Source: Burkholderia metallica
Lineage (GTDB): Bacteria > Pseudomonadota > Gammaproteobacteria > Burkholderiales > Burkholderiaceae
Direction: 5' to 3'
NCBI RefSeq assembly: GCF_902832845.1
Contig: NZ_CADFDB010000001.1
Span: 1,550,001-1,614,000 of the forward strand
DNA length: 64,000 nt
Both the position numbers and the translations under genes were made by a program. The notes beneath the pieces are model-generated. The model searched no databases. It worked only from the letters and a program-made list of their open reading frames with translations, and was not told where the DNA came from. Below, piece by piece: positions 8,623 to 17,027 of the stretch; position 1 is the first letter of the stretch, and every line of letters begins with the position of its first letter.

Positions 8623-9381
8623 ATGAACAAGAGAAAAGTGATTCCGAGTCTGCGTTCGCTCGCAGATCAAGAACGCGCGACGGCCAAGAAGGCGCGCGCA
8701 TCGTGGCAGATGTTCACGATTATGGCAGAGTTTATCGAGGCGACCGAGTACCTGTCGGAGATCCGCCCGGCCGTCAGCATCTACGGTTCTGCCCGCCTCA
8801 AACCCGACACGCCGCACTACAAGCTCGCCGTGCAGATCGCGCGCAAGCTGTCCGACGCCGGTTTCGCTGTGATCTCCGGCGGCGGCCCCGGCATCATGGA
8901 AGCGGCGAACAAGGGCGCGCACGCCGGCAAGGCGCCGTCGGTCGGCCTGAACATCGAGCTGCCGCACGAGCAGGCCGGCAACCACTACCAGGACATCTCG
9001 CTGCGCTTTCGCCACTTCTTCACGCGCAAGGTCACGTTCGTGAAGAACTCGGATGCGGTGATCGTGATGCCGGGCGGCTTCGGCACGCTCGACGAGCTGT
9101 CGGAAGTGCTCACGCTGATCCAGACGAAGAAGTCGCGCCTCGTGCCGATCATCCTCGTCGGCAGCGAATTCTGGAAGGGGCTGCTGCAGTGGTTCCGCGA
9201 CCAGTTGATTCCGATGGGCCTCATCAATCCGGAAGACATGGATCTGATGCAGGTGATCGACGATCCCGACCAGGTGCTCGACGCGGTGCTCGCGTTCTAC
9301 GAGGACAGCGGTGAAGAGGAAGGCTCGGACGATGACGGTCATCCGCCGCGCCCTGAAGAAGACCGGATGTTCTATCTGTAA
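8623..9381 (+). CDS. LOG-family (TIGR00730-like) Rossmann-fold protein
   Basis: Related to cytokinin-riboside 5'-monophosphate phosphoribohydrolases, which release free base from nucleotide monophosphates. The 252-residue protein has the family signatures GGGPGIMEAANKGA and PGGFGTLDE, with the conserved Arg and Glu of the nucleotide site. An N-terminal extension of about 50 residues before IRPAVSIYGSAR and an acidic C-tail (EDSGEEEGSDDD) mark a longer subgroup. An ATG at 8710 would remove 29 residues of conserved-looking sequence, so I kept 8623. It diverges from polA with a one-base gap, so each gene's promoter must lie within the other's coding region or the genes start leaderless. Confidence 0.85.
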   Translation: MNKRKVIPSLRSLADQERATAKKARASWQMFTIMAEFIEATEYLSEIRPAVSIYGSARLKPDTPHYKLAVQIARKLSDAGFAVISGGGPGIMEAANKGAHAGKAPSVGLNIELPHEQAGNHYQDISLRFRHFFTRKVTFVKNSDAVIVMPGGFGTLDELSEVLTLIQTKKSRLVPIILVGSEFWKGLLQWFRDQLIPMGLINPEDMDLMQVIDDPDQVLDAVLAFYEDSGEEEGSDDDGHPPRPEEDRMFYL

Positions 9382-9774
9382 TCGCTTCGCGACGACAGCC
9401 GGCCCGACGGCCGGCGCACCGCGTTTCGCGCGGCAGGCAGGGCGGCCCCGCCCCCCTGCCGCGCGTCACTTTGTAACGCGCCATTAATCGCGCTTCGCGG
9501 CCGTACGCGTTCGAATGTCAAATCCGCGTGGCCGATCGCGGGCAACGCGCGCATTACCTTCCGCACACGCGGGCCGTCATTGTCAAATGACGCGGCCTGA
9601 TACCTTCGCCGCACGCCTGCGGGCCGCCAATCCGCCGTAACAAACCCGCCTCGCGTTTTCCGTCGTGCGCCAGCACACTGTATGTGTCGGTGCGGCGTTT
9701 CCCCCCGGTGGAACGATCCCCCTCGCTTCCATCGCGTCGCGCCGGCCCTTTACAACGACACCACGGAAAAGAAC
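9382..9774. other. Intergenic region between the LOG gene and a small secreted-protein gene
   Basis: No credible gene is seen in these 393 bases. It holds GC-rich hairpins: GCCGGCC/GGCCGGC at 9398-9415 and a nested GCGGCAGG/CCTGCCGC at 9430-9462, either of which could end LOG transcription though neither has a T run, and a small GTCATT/AATGAC hairpin near 9575-9590. The promoter of the downstream gene should lie in the last 150 bases but no consensus stands out. Confidence 0.5.
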
Positions 9775-10053
9775 ATGCAACGCTCGCTGATCGCCCTCGC
9801 CTTCGCCGGCCTCGGACTTTCGCTGTCCGGCCTCGCCCATGCCGTCAACGTCGACGTCAACATCGGCACGCCCGCACCGGTCGTGGTCGCTCCGGCGCCC
9901 GCGGTCATCGTCGGCTGGCATGGCGACCGCTACTGGGACGGCCATCGTTACTGGGAACGCCGCGAGTGGGAAGACCACCAGCGTCATCACGGCCATGACG
10001 ATCGCCGCGGCTACCACTGCCCGCCGGGACACGCAAAGAAAGGCGAGTGCTGA
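9775..10053 (+). CDS. Small secreted protein of unknown function
   Basis: The 92-residue product starts with a clear signal peptide (MQRSLIALAFAGLGLSLSGLAHA, likely cut after AHA), leaving about 69 residues. The mature part has a Pro/Ala/Val segment (PAPVVVAPAPAV) followed by aromatic and histidine-rich sequence with the repeated pattern GDRYWDGHRYWERREW, and two cysteines near the end. Similar short Tyr/Trp/His-rich exported proteins are common in Burkholderia and have no known role. I chose the ATG at 9775 because it gives the signal peptide and has GGAAAAGAAC before it. Histidine content might suggest metal binding, but this is a guess. Confidence 0.75.
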   Translation: MQRSLIALAFAGLGLSLSGLAHAVNVDVNIGTPAPVVVAPAPAVIVGWHGDRYWDGHRYWERREWEDHQRHHGHDDRRGYHCPPGHAKKGEC

Positions 10054-10080
10054 CCGACACCGCACGGCCGCTCGATACGC

Positions 10081-10117
10081 AAGGCCGCCCGCGAACCTGA
10101 CGTTCGCGGGCGGCCTT
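10081..10117. terminator. Strong hairpin between convergent genes
   Basis: AAGGCCGCCCGCGAAC and GTTCGCGGGCGGCCTT form a perfect 16-bp stem with a 5-base loop. It separates the small secreted-protein gene from the converging AMP nucleosidase gene and probably acts on both strands; T runs are only two or three bases. Confidence 0.8.
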
Positions 10118-10157
10118 CGTCATTGAAAGCGCCGCCGGCGCGGGCGGGCTTGCCGGC

Positions 10158-11684
10158 TTATTGAAACGCCACTTCCGCGAAGCTGCGCAGCTTGCGGCTA
10201 TGCAGCTTGTCGAGCCCGTTCGTGCGCAGGATCTCCATCGCCCGCACGCCGATCTGCAGATGCTGGTCGACCTGCCCGCGATAGAACGTGTCGGCCATGC
10301 CCGGCAGTTTCAGCTCGCCGTGCAGCGGTTTGTCGGACACGCACAGCAGCGTGCCGTACGGCACGCGGAAGCGGAAGCCGTTCGCGGCGATCGTCGCGCT
10401 TTCCATGTCGAGCGCGATCGCGCGGCTCTGCGACAGCCGCTGCACGGGTTCGCGATGATCGCGCAGCTCCCAGTTGCGGTTGTCGACGCTCGCGACCGTG
10501 CCCGTGCGCATCACGCGCTTCAGTTCGACGCCGTCGAGCTGCGTGACGTCGGCCACCCCGCGTTCGAGCGCGAGCTGTACTTCGGCGAGCGCCGGAATCG
10601 GCACCCACAGCGGCAGGTCGGCATCGAGCACGTGATCTTCGCGCACGTAACCGTGTGCGAGCACGTAATCGCCGAGACGCTGCGTGTTGCGCAGCCCCGC
10701 GCAGTGGCCGAGCATCACCCACGCGTGCGGACGCAGCACCGCGATGTGATCGGTGATCGTCTTCGCGTTCGACGGGCCGACGCCGATGTTGACCATCGTG
10801 ATCCCGCTGCCGTCCGCGCGCTTCAGGTGATACGCGGGCATCTGCGGCAGGCGCGGCGGCGCCGCGCCCTCGACCGGCTCGCTGCCGAGGTTCGCGTTGT
10901 ACGTGACGACATCGCCCGGCTCGACGAACGAGCTGTACTGGCTGCGGTACGCGCGCACCTCGGGATCGTCGCTCTCCGTCATCACCGTGCGGCCGAGCTT
11001 CACGAACTCGTCGATGTAGAACTGATAGTTCGTGTACAGCACGTAGTTCTGGAAATGCGTGGGCGACGTCGCCGTGTAGTGGCGCAGCCGGTGCAGCGAG
11101 AAGTCGACGCGCGCGGCAGTGAACAGCGCGAGCGGATGCGGCTCGCCCGGCGCCGGCTCGAACGTGCCGTTGACGATGCGGTCGTCGAGATACGACAGGT
11201 CGGGCGTATCGAAGATGTCGCGCATCGCGAGCAGGCGGTCGCGGTCGAGCTCGCCCTCGAGATGGATGCCTTCGGGAAACGCGAAATGGATCGGAATCGG
11301 CTGCGACGACACGCCGATCTCGATCTTCACATGGTGGTTCTTCGCCAGCAGGCGCAGTTGCTCGCGGTAGTAGTTCGCGAACAGGTCGGGGCGCGTGACC
11401 GTCGTCTCGAACACACCGGGGCCCGCGACGAAACCGTACGAACGGCGCGAATCGACGTGCGTGTTGACGTCGGTGCGGATCCGTACGAACGGGTAGCACG
11501 CGCGCACGTGCTCGGTGATCGGTTCGTGGCGGCGATAGCGCGCGAACGCATCGCGCAGGAAGCCCGTGTTCGTGTCGTAAATGGCGGACAGCCGCGCGAC
11601 GGCGGCGACCGGATCGTCGAATGCCTCGACCGCCGGGCTTTCGGGCGTCAGCAGTCGGTGTCGGCGGCTCAAATCGTTCTTCAT
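10158..11684 (-). CDS. amn: AMP nucleosidase
   Basis: Hydrolyses AMP to adenine and ribose 5-phosphate, in purine salvage and adenylate control. The 508-residue protein has the N-terminal AMP nucleosidase domain (about 1-170) and a C-terminal nucleoside-phosphorylase-like domain with MVNIGVGPSNAKTITDHIAVLRP and the catalytic-region sequence ALDMESATIAANGFRFRVPYGTLLCVSDKP. Length agrees with the family (about 480-510). Two close ATGs exist at 11690 and 11684; GAGGTG at 11691-11696 is spaced six bases from the second, so 11684 is preferred. It is a single-gene unit. Confidence 0.93.
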   Translation of the reverse strand: MKNDLSRRHRLLTPESPAVEAFDDPVAAVARLSAIYDTNTGFLRDAFARYRRHEPITEHVRACYPFVRIRTDVNTHVDSRRSYGFVAGPGVFETTVTRPDLFANYYREQLRLLAKNHHVKIEIGVSSQPIPIHFAFPEGIHLEGELDRDRLLAMRDIFDTPDLSYLDDRIVNGTFEPAPGEPHPLALFTAARVDFSLHRLRHYTATSPTHFQNYVLYTNYQFYIDEFVKLGRTVMTESDDPEVRAYRSQYSSFVEPGDVVTYNANLGSEPVEGAAPPRLPQMPAYHLKRADGSGITMVNIGVGPSNAKTITDHIAVLRPHAWVMLGHCAGLRNTQRLGDYVLAHGYVREDHVLDADLPLWVPIPALAEVQLALERGVADVTQLDGVELKRVMRTGTVASVDNRNWELRDHREPVQRLSQSRAIALDMESATIAANGFRFRVPYGTLLCVSDKPLHGELKLPGMADTFYRGQVDQHLQIGVRAMEILRTNGLDKLHSRKLRSFAEVAFQ

Positions 11685-11782
11685 TTTCATCACCTCGTCT
11701 GATCGGACGACATTACCACGGAACCCGGTCACCCTTATTGAGCCCCCATGCACGCGAGGGCCGGATGGCGCGCAGTATTTGC

Positions 11783-11788
11783 TAAAAT
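11783..11788 (+). promoter_or_regulatory. Candidate -10 (TAAAAT) of the DUF2782-thrB operon
   Basis: TAAAAT sits 25 bases before the start at 11813, in a short AT-rich patch (GTATTTGCTAAAATCG) that contrasts with GC-rich flanks. No good -35 is seen. A GGAG ribosome site follows at 11802-11805. Confidence 0.4.
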
Positions 11789-11812
11789 CGGTGGGTTCAC
11801 TGGAGACTCATC

Positions 11813-12208
11813 ATGAAGCCGCTCATTCTCGTCGCCGCTGCCGCCGCGTTTGCCGCCGCCAGCGTCGCTTACGCCGCCGGCGGCACGCCTGACGCCGACG
11901 CGCAGGCTCGGGCCGAGGCCAACGAGGCCGCCGGCCTCCCCGATCTCCGCAAGATCAACCGGCCGGCCGCCGAAGTCACGTCGAAAGTCGACTTCGCCGA
12001 CATCCGCCGCACCCCGAGCTTCCACGAAAAGAGCAAGAACGGCACCGAAGTGACCGAGTACCGCGATCGCGGCAAACCGGTCGAGATCGACGTGAAGTCG
12101 AACTTCGGCACGCGCTACCAGATGAGCTCGACGCCCGACACGTCGCCGAAGCCGCACGACGCGGGCATCCCGATCACGCGCCTGCCGTCGCTGAACCTGC
12201 GCTACTGA
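11813..12208 (+). CDS. DUF2782 family periplasmic protein
   Basis: A 131-residue protein with a signal peptide (MKPLILVAAAAAFAAASVAYA) and a C-terminal segment NGTEVTEYRDRGKPVEIDVKSN followed by GTRYQM, which matches the DUF2782 pattern of a short charged strand plus a repeat-like EYR.NG...I.V. Function unknown. In pseudomonads and relatives a DUF2782 gene lies beside thrB and polA, and here it directly precedes thrB, so the linkage is conserved across classes. The gap to thrB is 101 bases. A role in the envelope is implied by export, but nothing links it to homoserine metabolism chemically. Confidence 0.8.
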   Translation: MKPLILVAAAAAFAAASVAYAAGGTPDADAQARAEANEAAGLPDLRKINRPAAEVTSKVDFADIRRTPSFHEKSKNGTEVTEYRDRGKPVEIDVKSNFGTRYQMSSTPDTSPKPHDAGIPITRLPSLNLRY

Positions 12209-12309
12209 TTCCGCGGCGCGGCGCATCGAACGCCGCGCACCGCCCCCCTTCACCTGCTGTCGCGACGCACGCCGCCCGCGTGCCGACACCCTGACCTGAC
12301 GCATCCCGC

Positions 12310-13308
12310 ATGGCCGTTTTCACTGCTGTTTCCGACTCCGATCTCGCGCAATGGATGCGCCACTACGAACTGGGCGACGTGCTCGCGTTTCGCGGCATTC
12401 CGTCCGGTATCGAGAACAGCAATTTCTTCCTGACGACGACGCGCGGCGAATACGTCCTCACGATCTTCGAAAAGCTCACGGCGCAACAGCTGCCGTTCTA
12501 CCTCGACCTGATGCGCCACCTGGCCAGCCACGGCGTGCCGGTGCCGGACCCGGTCCCGCGTGACGACGGCGCGCTGTTCGGCGAGCTGCACGGCAAGCCG
12601 GCCGCGATCGTCACGAAGCTCGACGGCTCCGCCGAACTCGCGCCGGGGGTCGAACACTGCATCGAGGTCGGGCAGATGCTCGCGCGCCTGCACCTAGCCG
12701 GCCGCGACTATCCGCGCCACCAGCCGAACCTGCGCAGCCTGCCGTGGTGGCAGGACAACGTGCCGGCGATCGTGCCGTTCGTCACGGACGAGCAGCGCGC
12801 GCTGCTGGAAGGCGAACTCGCGCACCAGGCCCGTTTCTTCGCGTCGGACGACTACGCGGCGCTGCCGGCCGGCCCGTGCCATTGCGACCTGTTCCGCGAC
12901 AACGTGCTGTTCGCGCACGCGGCGCCTAACACCGGCCACGACGTGCGGCTCGGCGGGTTCTTCGACTTCTATTTCGCGGGCTGCGACAAGTGGCTGTTCG
13001 ACGTCGCGGTCACGGTCAACGACTGGTGCGTCGACCTTGCGACCGGCGTGCTCGACACCGCGCGCGCCGATGCGCTGCTGCGCGCGTACCAGACGGTCCG
13101 GCCGTTCACGGCCGAGGAGCGCCGTCACTGGAGCGACATGCTGCGCGCGGGCGCGTACCGCTTCTGGGTGTCGCGCCTGTACGATTTCTATCTGCCGCGC
13201 GCGGCCGAGATGCTCAAGCCGCACGACCCCGGTCATTTCGAACGCATCCTGCGCGAGCGTATCGCGCATACGCCCGCGCTTCCCGAGATCCAAACCGCAT
13301 GCAACTGA
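12310..13308 (+). CDS. thrB: Homoserine kinase (ThrB, aminoglycoside-phosphotransferase fold)
   Basis: Phosphorylates homoserine to O-phosphohomoserine in threonine synthesis. At 332 residues it belongs to the kinase-like type found in many beta- and gamma-proteobacteria, not the GHMP type of E. coli. Visible motifs are [14 protein letters not shown] in the nucleotide loop, the catalytic HCDLFRDN (His191, Asp193, Asn198) and the metal-binding GFFDFYFAG. No thrA or thrC is adjacent, as is usual for this type. Its last 10 bases overlap the next gene, so the downstream membrane protein is probably co-translated. Confidence 0.92.
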   Translation: MAVFTAVSDSDLAQWMRHYELGDVLAFRGIPSGIENSNFFLTTTRGEYVLTIFEKLTAQQLPFYLDLMRHLASHGVPVPDPVPRDDGALFGELHGKPAAIVTKLDGSAELAPGVEHCIEVGQMLARLHLAGRDYPRHQPNLRSLPWWQDNVPAIVPFVTDEQRALLEGELAHQARFFASDDYAALPAGPCHCDLFRDNVLFAHAAPNTGHDVRLGGFFDFYFAGCDKWLFDVAVTVNDWCVDLATGVLDTARADALLRAYQTVRPFTAEERRHWSDMLRAGAYRFWVSRLYDFYLPRAAEMLKPHDPGHFERILRERIAHTPALPEIQTACN

Positions 13309-14108
13309 TCGAAGTGCCCGCGAAAACGGGCTATGTCTGGTTCCGTCAAGGCATCTGGCTGTTCCGCCGGAACCCGCTCGCGTTCATCACGCTGTTCTTC
13401 ACATACCTGCTGGCGATCACGCTGATATCGATGGTGCCCGTGATCGGCTCCGCGCTGCCGCTGGTGTTCATTCCCGGCGTCGCGGTCGGCTTCATGGCCG
13501 CGTGCCGGGACACGGTGGCCGGCAAGACCGTGATGCCGACGATCCTCGTCGACGGCTTCCGCTCGTACGGCACCGTCGCGACCCAGCGGCTGCTCGTGCT
13601 CGGCGTGATCTACGTCGCGTCGATGATCCTGGTGTTCGCGGCTTCGTCGTTCGTCGACGGCGGCGCGCTGTTCCACGTGATGATGGGCGCGGCCGACGAA
13701 GCGAACACGACGCCGGAAACGCTCGCCGCGCAAGGCACGCTCGGCGCGCTGTTCTTCGCGACGCTGCTCTACCTGCCGGTTGCGATGCTATTCTGGTTCG
13801 CGCCGGTGCTGGTCGCGTGGCATGACGTGCCGCCCGCCAAGGCGCTGTTCTTCAGCGTCGTCAGTTGCTGGCGCAATCGCGGCGCGTTCGTCGTGTACGG
13901 CGCGCTGTGGTTCTGCGTCGCGCTCGGCACGTCGCTCGCGCTGTCGCTGCTGCTGCAGGCGCTCGGCGCCGGCGCCTATGCGCTGACGATCATGATGCCG
14001 GTGACGATCATCATCGTCACGATGCTGTACTGCTCGTTCTACGCGACCTATCGCGGCTGCTTCGGTGTGCAGGAACCGACCGCGACGCCCACCCCGTCGG
14101 GCCGCTGA
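13299..14108 (+). CDS. BPSS1780-family integral membrane protein
   Basis: A 269-residue inner-membrane protein with about six hydrophobic segments, beginning [18 protein letters not shown] and including [12 protein letters not shown] and [15 protein letters not shown]. These are hallmarks of the family named after B. pseudomallei BPSS1780; biochemical role unknown. It starts inside the end of thrB (ATG at 13299, thrB stop at 13306-13308), so expression is coupled. A GGCCGGCG/CGCCGGCC hairpin at 14119-14139 just after the stop may end the operon. Confidence 0.82.
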   Translation: MQLIEVPAKTGYVWFRQGIWLFRRNPLAFITLFFTYLLAITLISMVPVIGSALPLVFIPGVAVGFMAACRDTVAGKTVMPTILVDGFRSYGTVATQRLLVLGVIYVASMILVFAASSFVDGGALFHVMMGAADEANTTPETLAAQGTLGALFFATLLYLPVAMLFWFAPVLVAWHDVPPAKALFFSVVSCWRNRGAFVVYGALWFCVALGTSLALSLLLQALGAGAYALTIMMPVTIIIVTMLYCSFYATYRGCFGVQEPTATPTPSGR

Positions 14109-14118
14109 AACCCTCCCC

Positions 14119-14139
14119 GGCCGGCGCGTGTCGCCGGCC
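14119..14139 (+). terminator. Hairpin after the thrB operon
   Basis: Perfect 8-bp stem GGCCGGCG / CGCCGGCC with a 5-base loop, ten bases after the membrane-protein stop. There is no T run, so it may only pause or protect the 3' end. Confidence 0.45.
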
Positions 14140-14211
14140 CGCCGTTCTCCGCGCCGGGCCGGCTCCCGGCGCCCTCTTTCCCCCGCCGCGGCGCCCCTGT
14201 TCATCCCGATC

Positions 14212-14241
14212 TTTTGCGCGCAAAATGATTTGCGTACAAAT
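14212..14241 (+). promoter_or_regulatory. Candidate OhrR operator in front of ohrR
   Basis: A perfect 14-bp palindrome TTTTGCGCGCAAAA (14212-14225) is followed by ATTTGCGTACAAAT (14228-14241), which has ATTTG/CAAAT arms. The second element recurs with few changes in front of ohr (14779-14792), as expected for a shared repressor. It sits 30 bases before the ohrR start and could overlap its promoter (TTTGCG at 14213 with TACAAA at 14235). Confidence 0.6.
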
Positions 14242-14271
14242 TGTTCGCGCGTTCATCGCGCTTCCCGGATC

Positions 14272-14724
14272 ATGGACCGCCTGCCCCCACTGCCCCAGAC
14301 GCTCGACGAGCAACTCTGCTTCGCGCTCTACGCGACTTCGCACGCGATGACGAAGGCGTACAAGCCGCTGCTCGACAAACTGTCGCTGACCTATCCCCAA
14401 TATCTGGCGATGCTCGTGCTGTGGGAGCGCGACGACATCGCCGTGAAGGACATCGCCGCGCGGCTCGATCTCGACCCGGCCACGGTCACGCCGCTGCTGA
14501 AGCGGCTGGAAGCGCTCGGCTACGTCGAACGCGTGCGCAGCGCGGCCGACGAACGCGTGGTGAACGTACGCGTGACGCCGGAGGGCCGGGCGCTGAAGGA
14601 CCGCGCGCGCTCGGTGCCGGCCGATCTCTTTTGCGCGATGCAGCAATCCCCCGAATTCCTGTTCAGGCTGCGCGCCGATCTCCAGCAGCTGCGCGACGCG
14701 CTGTCGGCCGCCAACGAACGCTGA
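14272..14724 (+). CDS. ohrR: MarR-family organic peroxide sensor and repressor OhrR
   Basis: Represses ohr until oxidised by organic hydroperoxides. The 150-residue protein has a MarR winged helix (ITAxx-like VKDIAARLDLDPATVTPLLKRLEALGYVER then a basic wing ADERVVNV) and, near the N terminus, the sensing cysteine in QLCFALYATSHAMTKAY (Cys16), the position of the reactive Cys of OhrR. The next gene is ohr, 154 bases on and in the same direction, with its own promoter. An upstream start at 14065 gives only Arg/Pro-rich sequence and was rejected. Both genes are preceded by a shared operator-like motif, consistent with autoregulation. Confidence 0.92.
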   Translation: MDRLPPLPQTLDEQLCFALYATSHAMTKAYKPLLDKLSLTYPQYLAMLVLWERDDIAVKDIAARLDLDPATVTPLLKRLEALGYVERVRSAADERVVNVRVTPEGRALKDRARSVPADLFCAMQQSPEFLFRLRADLQQLRDALSAANER

Positions 14725-14778
14725 CGGGCGAGCCTCGGCGACCCGGGGCGGAACTACCGGCTTTTTCTTCGAAAATTA

Positions 14779-14809
14779 ATTTGCATACTAATGATTTGTG
14801 TTCTATATT
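14779..14809 (+). promoter_or_regulatory. ohr promoter with overlapping OhrR operator
   Basis: A -35 TTGCAT (14781-14786) and a -10 TATATT (14804-14809) are separated by exactly 17 bases. The operator-like ATTTGCATACTAAT (14779-14792) covers the -35, so bound OhrR would block polymerase. The region is AT-rich in a GC-rich neighbourhood. Confidence 0.7.
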
Positions 14810-14878
14810 TTCCTCGTGGCCGGCCACACCCCGTTCGACCGGACCGCTTTTCCTCCCTTTCCAGACAGGAGCTGCACG

Positions 14879-15298
14879 ATGAACATTCTGTACAAGACCA
14901 GCGCCACGAGCACGGGTGGCCGCGACGGCCGCGCGGTATCCGCCGACAACAAGCTGGAAGTGAAGCTGGCCGCGCCGCGCGAACTCGGCGGCACGGGCGC
15001 GGAAGGTACGAATCCGGAGCAGCTGTTTGCCGCAGGTTACTCGGCCTGCTTCCTGAGCGCGATGAAATTCGTCGCTGGCCAGGACAAGAAGGCACTGCCG
15101 GCCGACACGCAGGTCACGGCGGAAGTGGGCATCGGCCCGAACGACGCAGGCGGCTTCGGGCTCGACATCGAGCTGCGCGTGTCGCTCCCGGGGCTCGACA
15201 AGGCCGACGCGCAGGCGCTGGTCGACAAGGCGCACCACGTGTGCCCGTATTCGAATGCGACACGCAATAACGTGCCGGTGCGCCTGACGGTGGTCTGA
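14879..15298 (+). CDS. ohr: Organic hydroperoxide resistance protein (OsmC/Ohr family)
   Basis: Thiol peroxidase that reduces organic hydroperoxides using lipoylated proteins. The 139-residue protein has both redox cysteines, Cys57 in GYSACFLSAMKF and Cys122 in HVCPYSNATRNN, and the Glu of NPEQLFAAGY that holds the reactive Cys. The start at 14879 follows CAGGAG with 7-8 bases spacing. It is paired with ohrR and ended by a strong terminator at 15321-15362. Confidence 0.96.
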   Translation: MNILYKTSATSTGGRDGRAVSADNKLEVKLAAPRELGGTGAEGTNPEQLFAAGYSACFLSAMKFVAGQDKKALPADTQVTAEVGIGPNDAGGFGLDIELRVSLPGLDKADAQALVDKAHHVCPYSNATRNNVPVRLTVV

Positions 15299-15320
15299 CG
15301 CGACGCGAGGCCGTGAATGC

Positions 15321-15362
15321 AAAAAGGGCGCGTGCGACCAGATGTCGCACGCGCCCTTTTTT
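15321..15362 (+). terminator. Intrinsic terminator after ohr
   Basis: An 18-bp perfect stem (15321-15338 with 15344-15361) with a 5-base loop, ending in six T residues on the plus strand and five on the minus strand, so it can serve both ohr and the converging DUF3563 gene. Confidence 0.93.
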
Positions 15363-15411
15363 GCTGCGTGACTCGCCGGAATGGCGGACCCGAGGGCCCG
15401 CGCTGCGCTGC

Positions 15412-15588
15412 TTAGCGCGCGCCGAGCGAATACGGACGGTTCATCGCCGCTTCGCGATCGATCTTGCGCATGCGGAATTCGAGGTCATAGATGTCGGTCG
15501 CTTCGGACAGGTACGCCTCGGCGCGCTCTTTCGCAGCCGTTTCAGCGTTCTTGGTCAACATCAGGAAAAGGTGGCTCAGCAGGTACAT
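15412..15588 (-). CDS. DUF3563 family small protein
   Basis: A 58-residue protein, MYLLSHLFLMLTKNAETAAK followed by ERAEAYLSEATDIYDLEFRM and a basic tail ending RPYSLGAR. The core AYLSEATDIYDLEFRMRKIDR is the DUF3563 signature (Y-L-x-A-x-D-I-Y-D-L-E-x-R-M). It has a hydrophobic start and an amphipathic charged middle, so a membrane-surface helix is possible; function unknown. It ends at the bidirectional ohr terminator. Its promoter region carries a 36-bp inverted repeat (15618-15653) with a TATAAT on its strand inside the loop, which suggests strong specific control. The gene is short enough to be missed by length filters. Confidence 0.82.
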   Translation of the reverse strand: MYLLSHLFLMLTKNAETAAKERAEAYLSEATDIYDLEFRMRKIDREAAMNRPYSLGAR

Positions 15589-15617
15589 GGTCGATCTCGC
15601 AATCCAAGGGTTCTTTG

Positions 15618-15653
15618 ACTAGGGTTTTCCCGAATTATAGGGAAAACCCTAGT
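15618..15653 (-). promoter_or_regulatory. Perfect 14-bp inverted repeat over the DUF3563 promoter
   Basis: ACTAGGGTTTTCCC (15618-15631) and GGGAAAACCCTAGT (15640-15653) are exact reverse complements around an 8-base centre. Read on the minus strand, the centre holds TATAAT (15634-15639), 46 bases before the DUF3563 start. The site contains CTAG twice, a tetramer that is rare in such genomes. It looks like a repressor or activator operator; it could also form a cruciform or hairpin. The short form CTAGGGTTT recurs at 61919-61927. Confidence 0.7.
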
Positions 15654-15669
15654 TCTTGGCCAGCGTCGA

Positions 15670-16779
15670 TCAGACGATGCGTCGTTCGGTCGCCACAGCG
15701 CGCCGATGGGTTTCGAAAAAGGCCCAGATCATCGCGCTCGCGTCGGGGCCGACCGCCGCGTGAAACGGTACGGCTTCATCGCCGCCGGCCCACGCGTGAT
15801 CGAGCCCTTTCACATGACAAAGCCGGACGACCGGCTCGCCGTCGCGGCAGACATCGGTGATCTGCGCGCCGGCCTCGCGGGTCTCGACCCGTTCGCCGCC
15901 CCGCAATGCGCCGCGGCTGTCGGCGAGCCCGTTCAGGCGCATGAACTGCACGGTCAGCTGGTCGGCGTTCTTCGGTGCGACCACGTGGTCGCCATCGCCC
16001 TGGACGATCAGCGCCGGCATGCCGGGATACGCGGCGACATCGACCAGCGCATCGACGGCCGCGGCCGGATTTTGCCGCACGCCGCGCCGCATCACGTCCA
16101 TCGCGGTGATGCCGGAATTCGCCTCGCCGAGCGCGGGGCCCGAGTGCAGCGCCACCGCCGCGAAACGGTCGGGATGGTGCAGCGCAAGAAGCGACGCGAG
16201 ACCCGCGCCAGCCGACAGCCCCGCGACATAGACGCGCGACGCGTCGAAACCGTGTTCGTCGACGAGGGCGTCGACGAGCGACGCCACCGTGTTCGCCTCG
16301 CCGCGACCCGCGCGGTCGGTGTCCTCATACCAGTGCCAGCAGCCATGCGCGTGCGCGCGCGTCGACTGCTCCGGATACAGCACCGCGAAGCCGTGCTTGT
16401 CGGCCAGCAGGTTCATCCGCGTGCCCTGCACGAATTCGTCGACCGACTGCTGGCAGCCGTGCAGCATCACGACGAGCGGCATCGCGCCGCGCCGGCGGCC
16501 GGGCGGCACGTAGAGGCCGTAGGCAAGATTCTGGACGAGGCGCCCGAGCGCGGGCGCCATCGGATGTTCGCCGCGCGTCCACTCGCCGGCCGCCCACGCG
16601 GCCGCGCGCGGTCGCACGCGCGATTCGCGCGGCGGGGACAGATCGGATACGGCGGGAGAGGCCGCGGCCTCGAGTGCGTCGCGTGTGATGCGCTGCGCAT
16701 CGCGCGCCGCACGCTTGGCGGCCGGAGACAGCATGCGTTTCATGCCGCCCAGCCACACCTTGGTCAGACTTTTGGTCAT
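15670..16779 (-). CDS. PHB depolymerase family esterase
   Basis: Alpha/beta hydrolase of the extracellular-type PHB depolymerase family, 369 residues. The catalytic serine is in GLSAGAG (Ser189), the oxyanion-region motif is LHGCQQSVDEF, and the Asp and His are probably in VQGDGDHVV and GLDHAWAGG. There is no signal peptide; the first 75 residues are basic and Arg/Ala-rich (KRMLSPAAKRAARDAQR). Many Burkholderia carry several such genes, some acting on short PHB oligomers or other esters. No PHA synthesis genes are near, so the substrate is open. Confidence 0.82.
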   Translation of the reverse strand: MTKSLTKVWLGGMKRMLSPAAKRAARDAQRITRDALEAAASPAVSDLSPPRESRVRPRAAAWAAGEWTRGEHPMAPALGRLVQNLAYGLYVPPGRRRGAMPLVVMLHGCQQSVDEFVQGTRMNLLADKHGFAVLYPEQSTRAHAHGCWHWYEDTDRAGRGEANTVASLVDALVDEHGFDASRVYVAGLSAGAGLASLLALHHPDRFAAVALHSGPALGEANSGITAMDVMRRGVRQNPAAAVDALVDVAAYPGMPALIVQGDGDHVVAPKNADQLTVQFMRLNGLADSRGALRGGERVETREAGAQITDVCRDGEPVVRLCHVKGLDHAWAGGDEAVPFHAAVGPDASAMIWAFFETHRRAVATERRIV

Positions 16780-17027
16780 CGATCGGGCTCGCAGTCAGGA
16801 AAAATAGGGGCACCACAGCGGATGCAGCGTTCGACTTTGTGCAATGCACCATAACATTGTTTCTGGGATTTTTCCTGCCCGCGGATAGTTCCCTCCCGCG
16901 GGAAAAACGGGGCGCGTGCGCACGCGGCGCTATACTGGGGTTTCGCCGCTTGTATCCGTTGTAGTCGTTCTTTCCGGCTCGCGCGTTGATTTAAGCATCG
17001 TCCCCGCCCTCGTTCGTCCCCTTCCCG

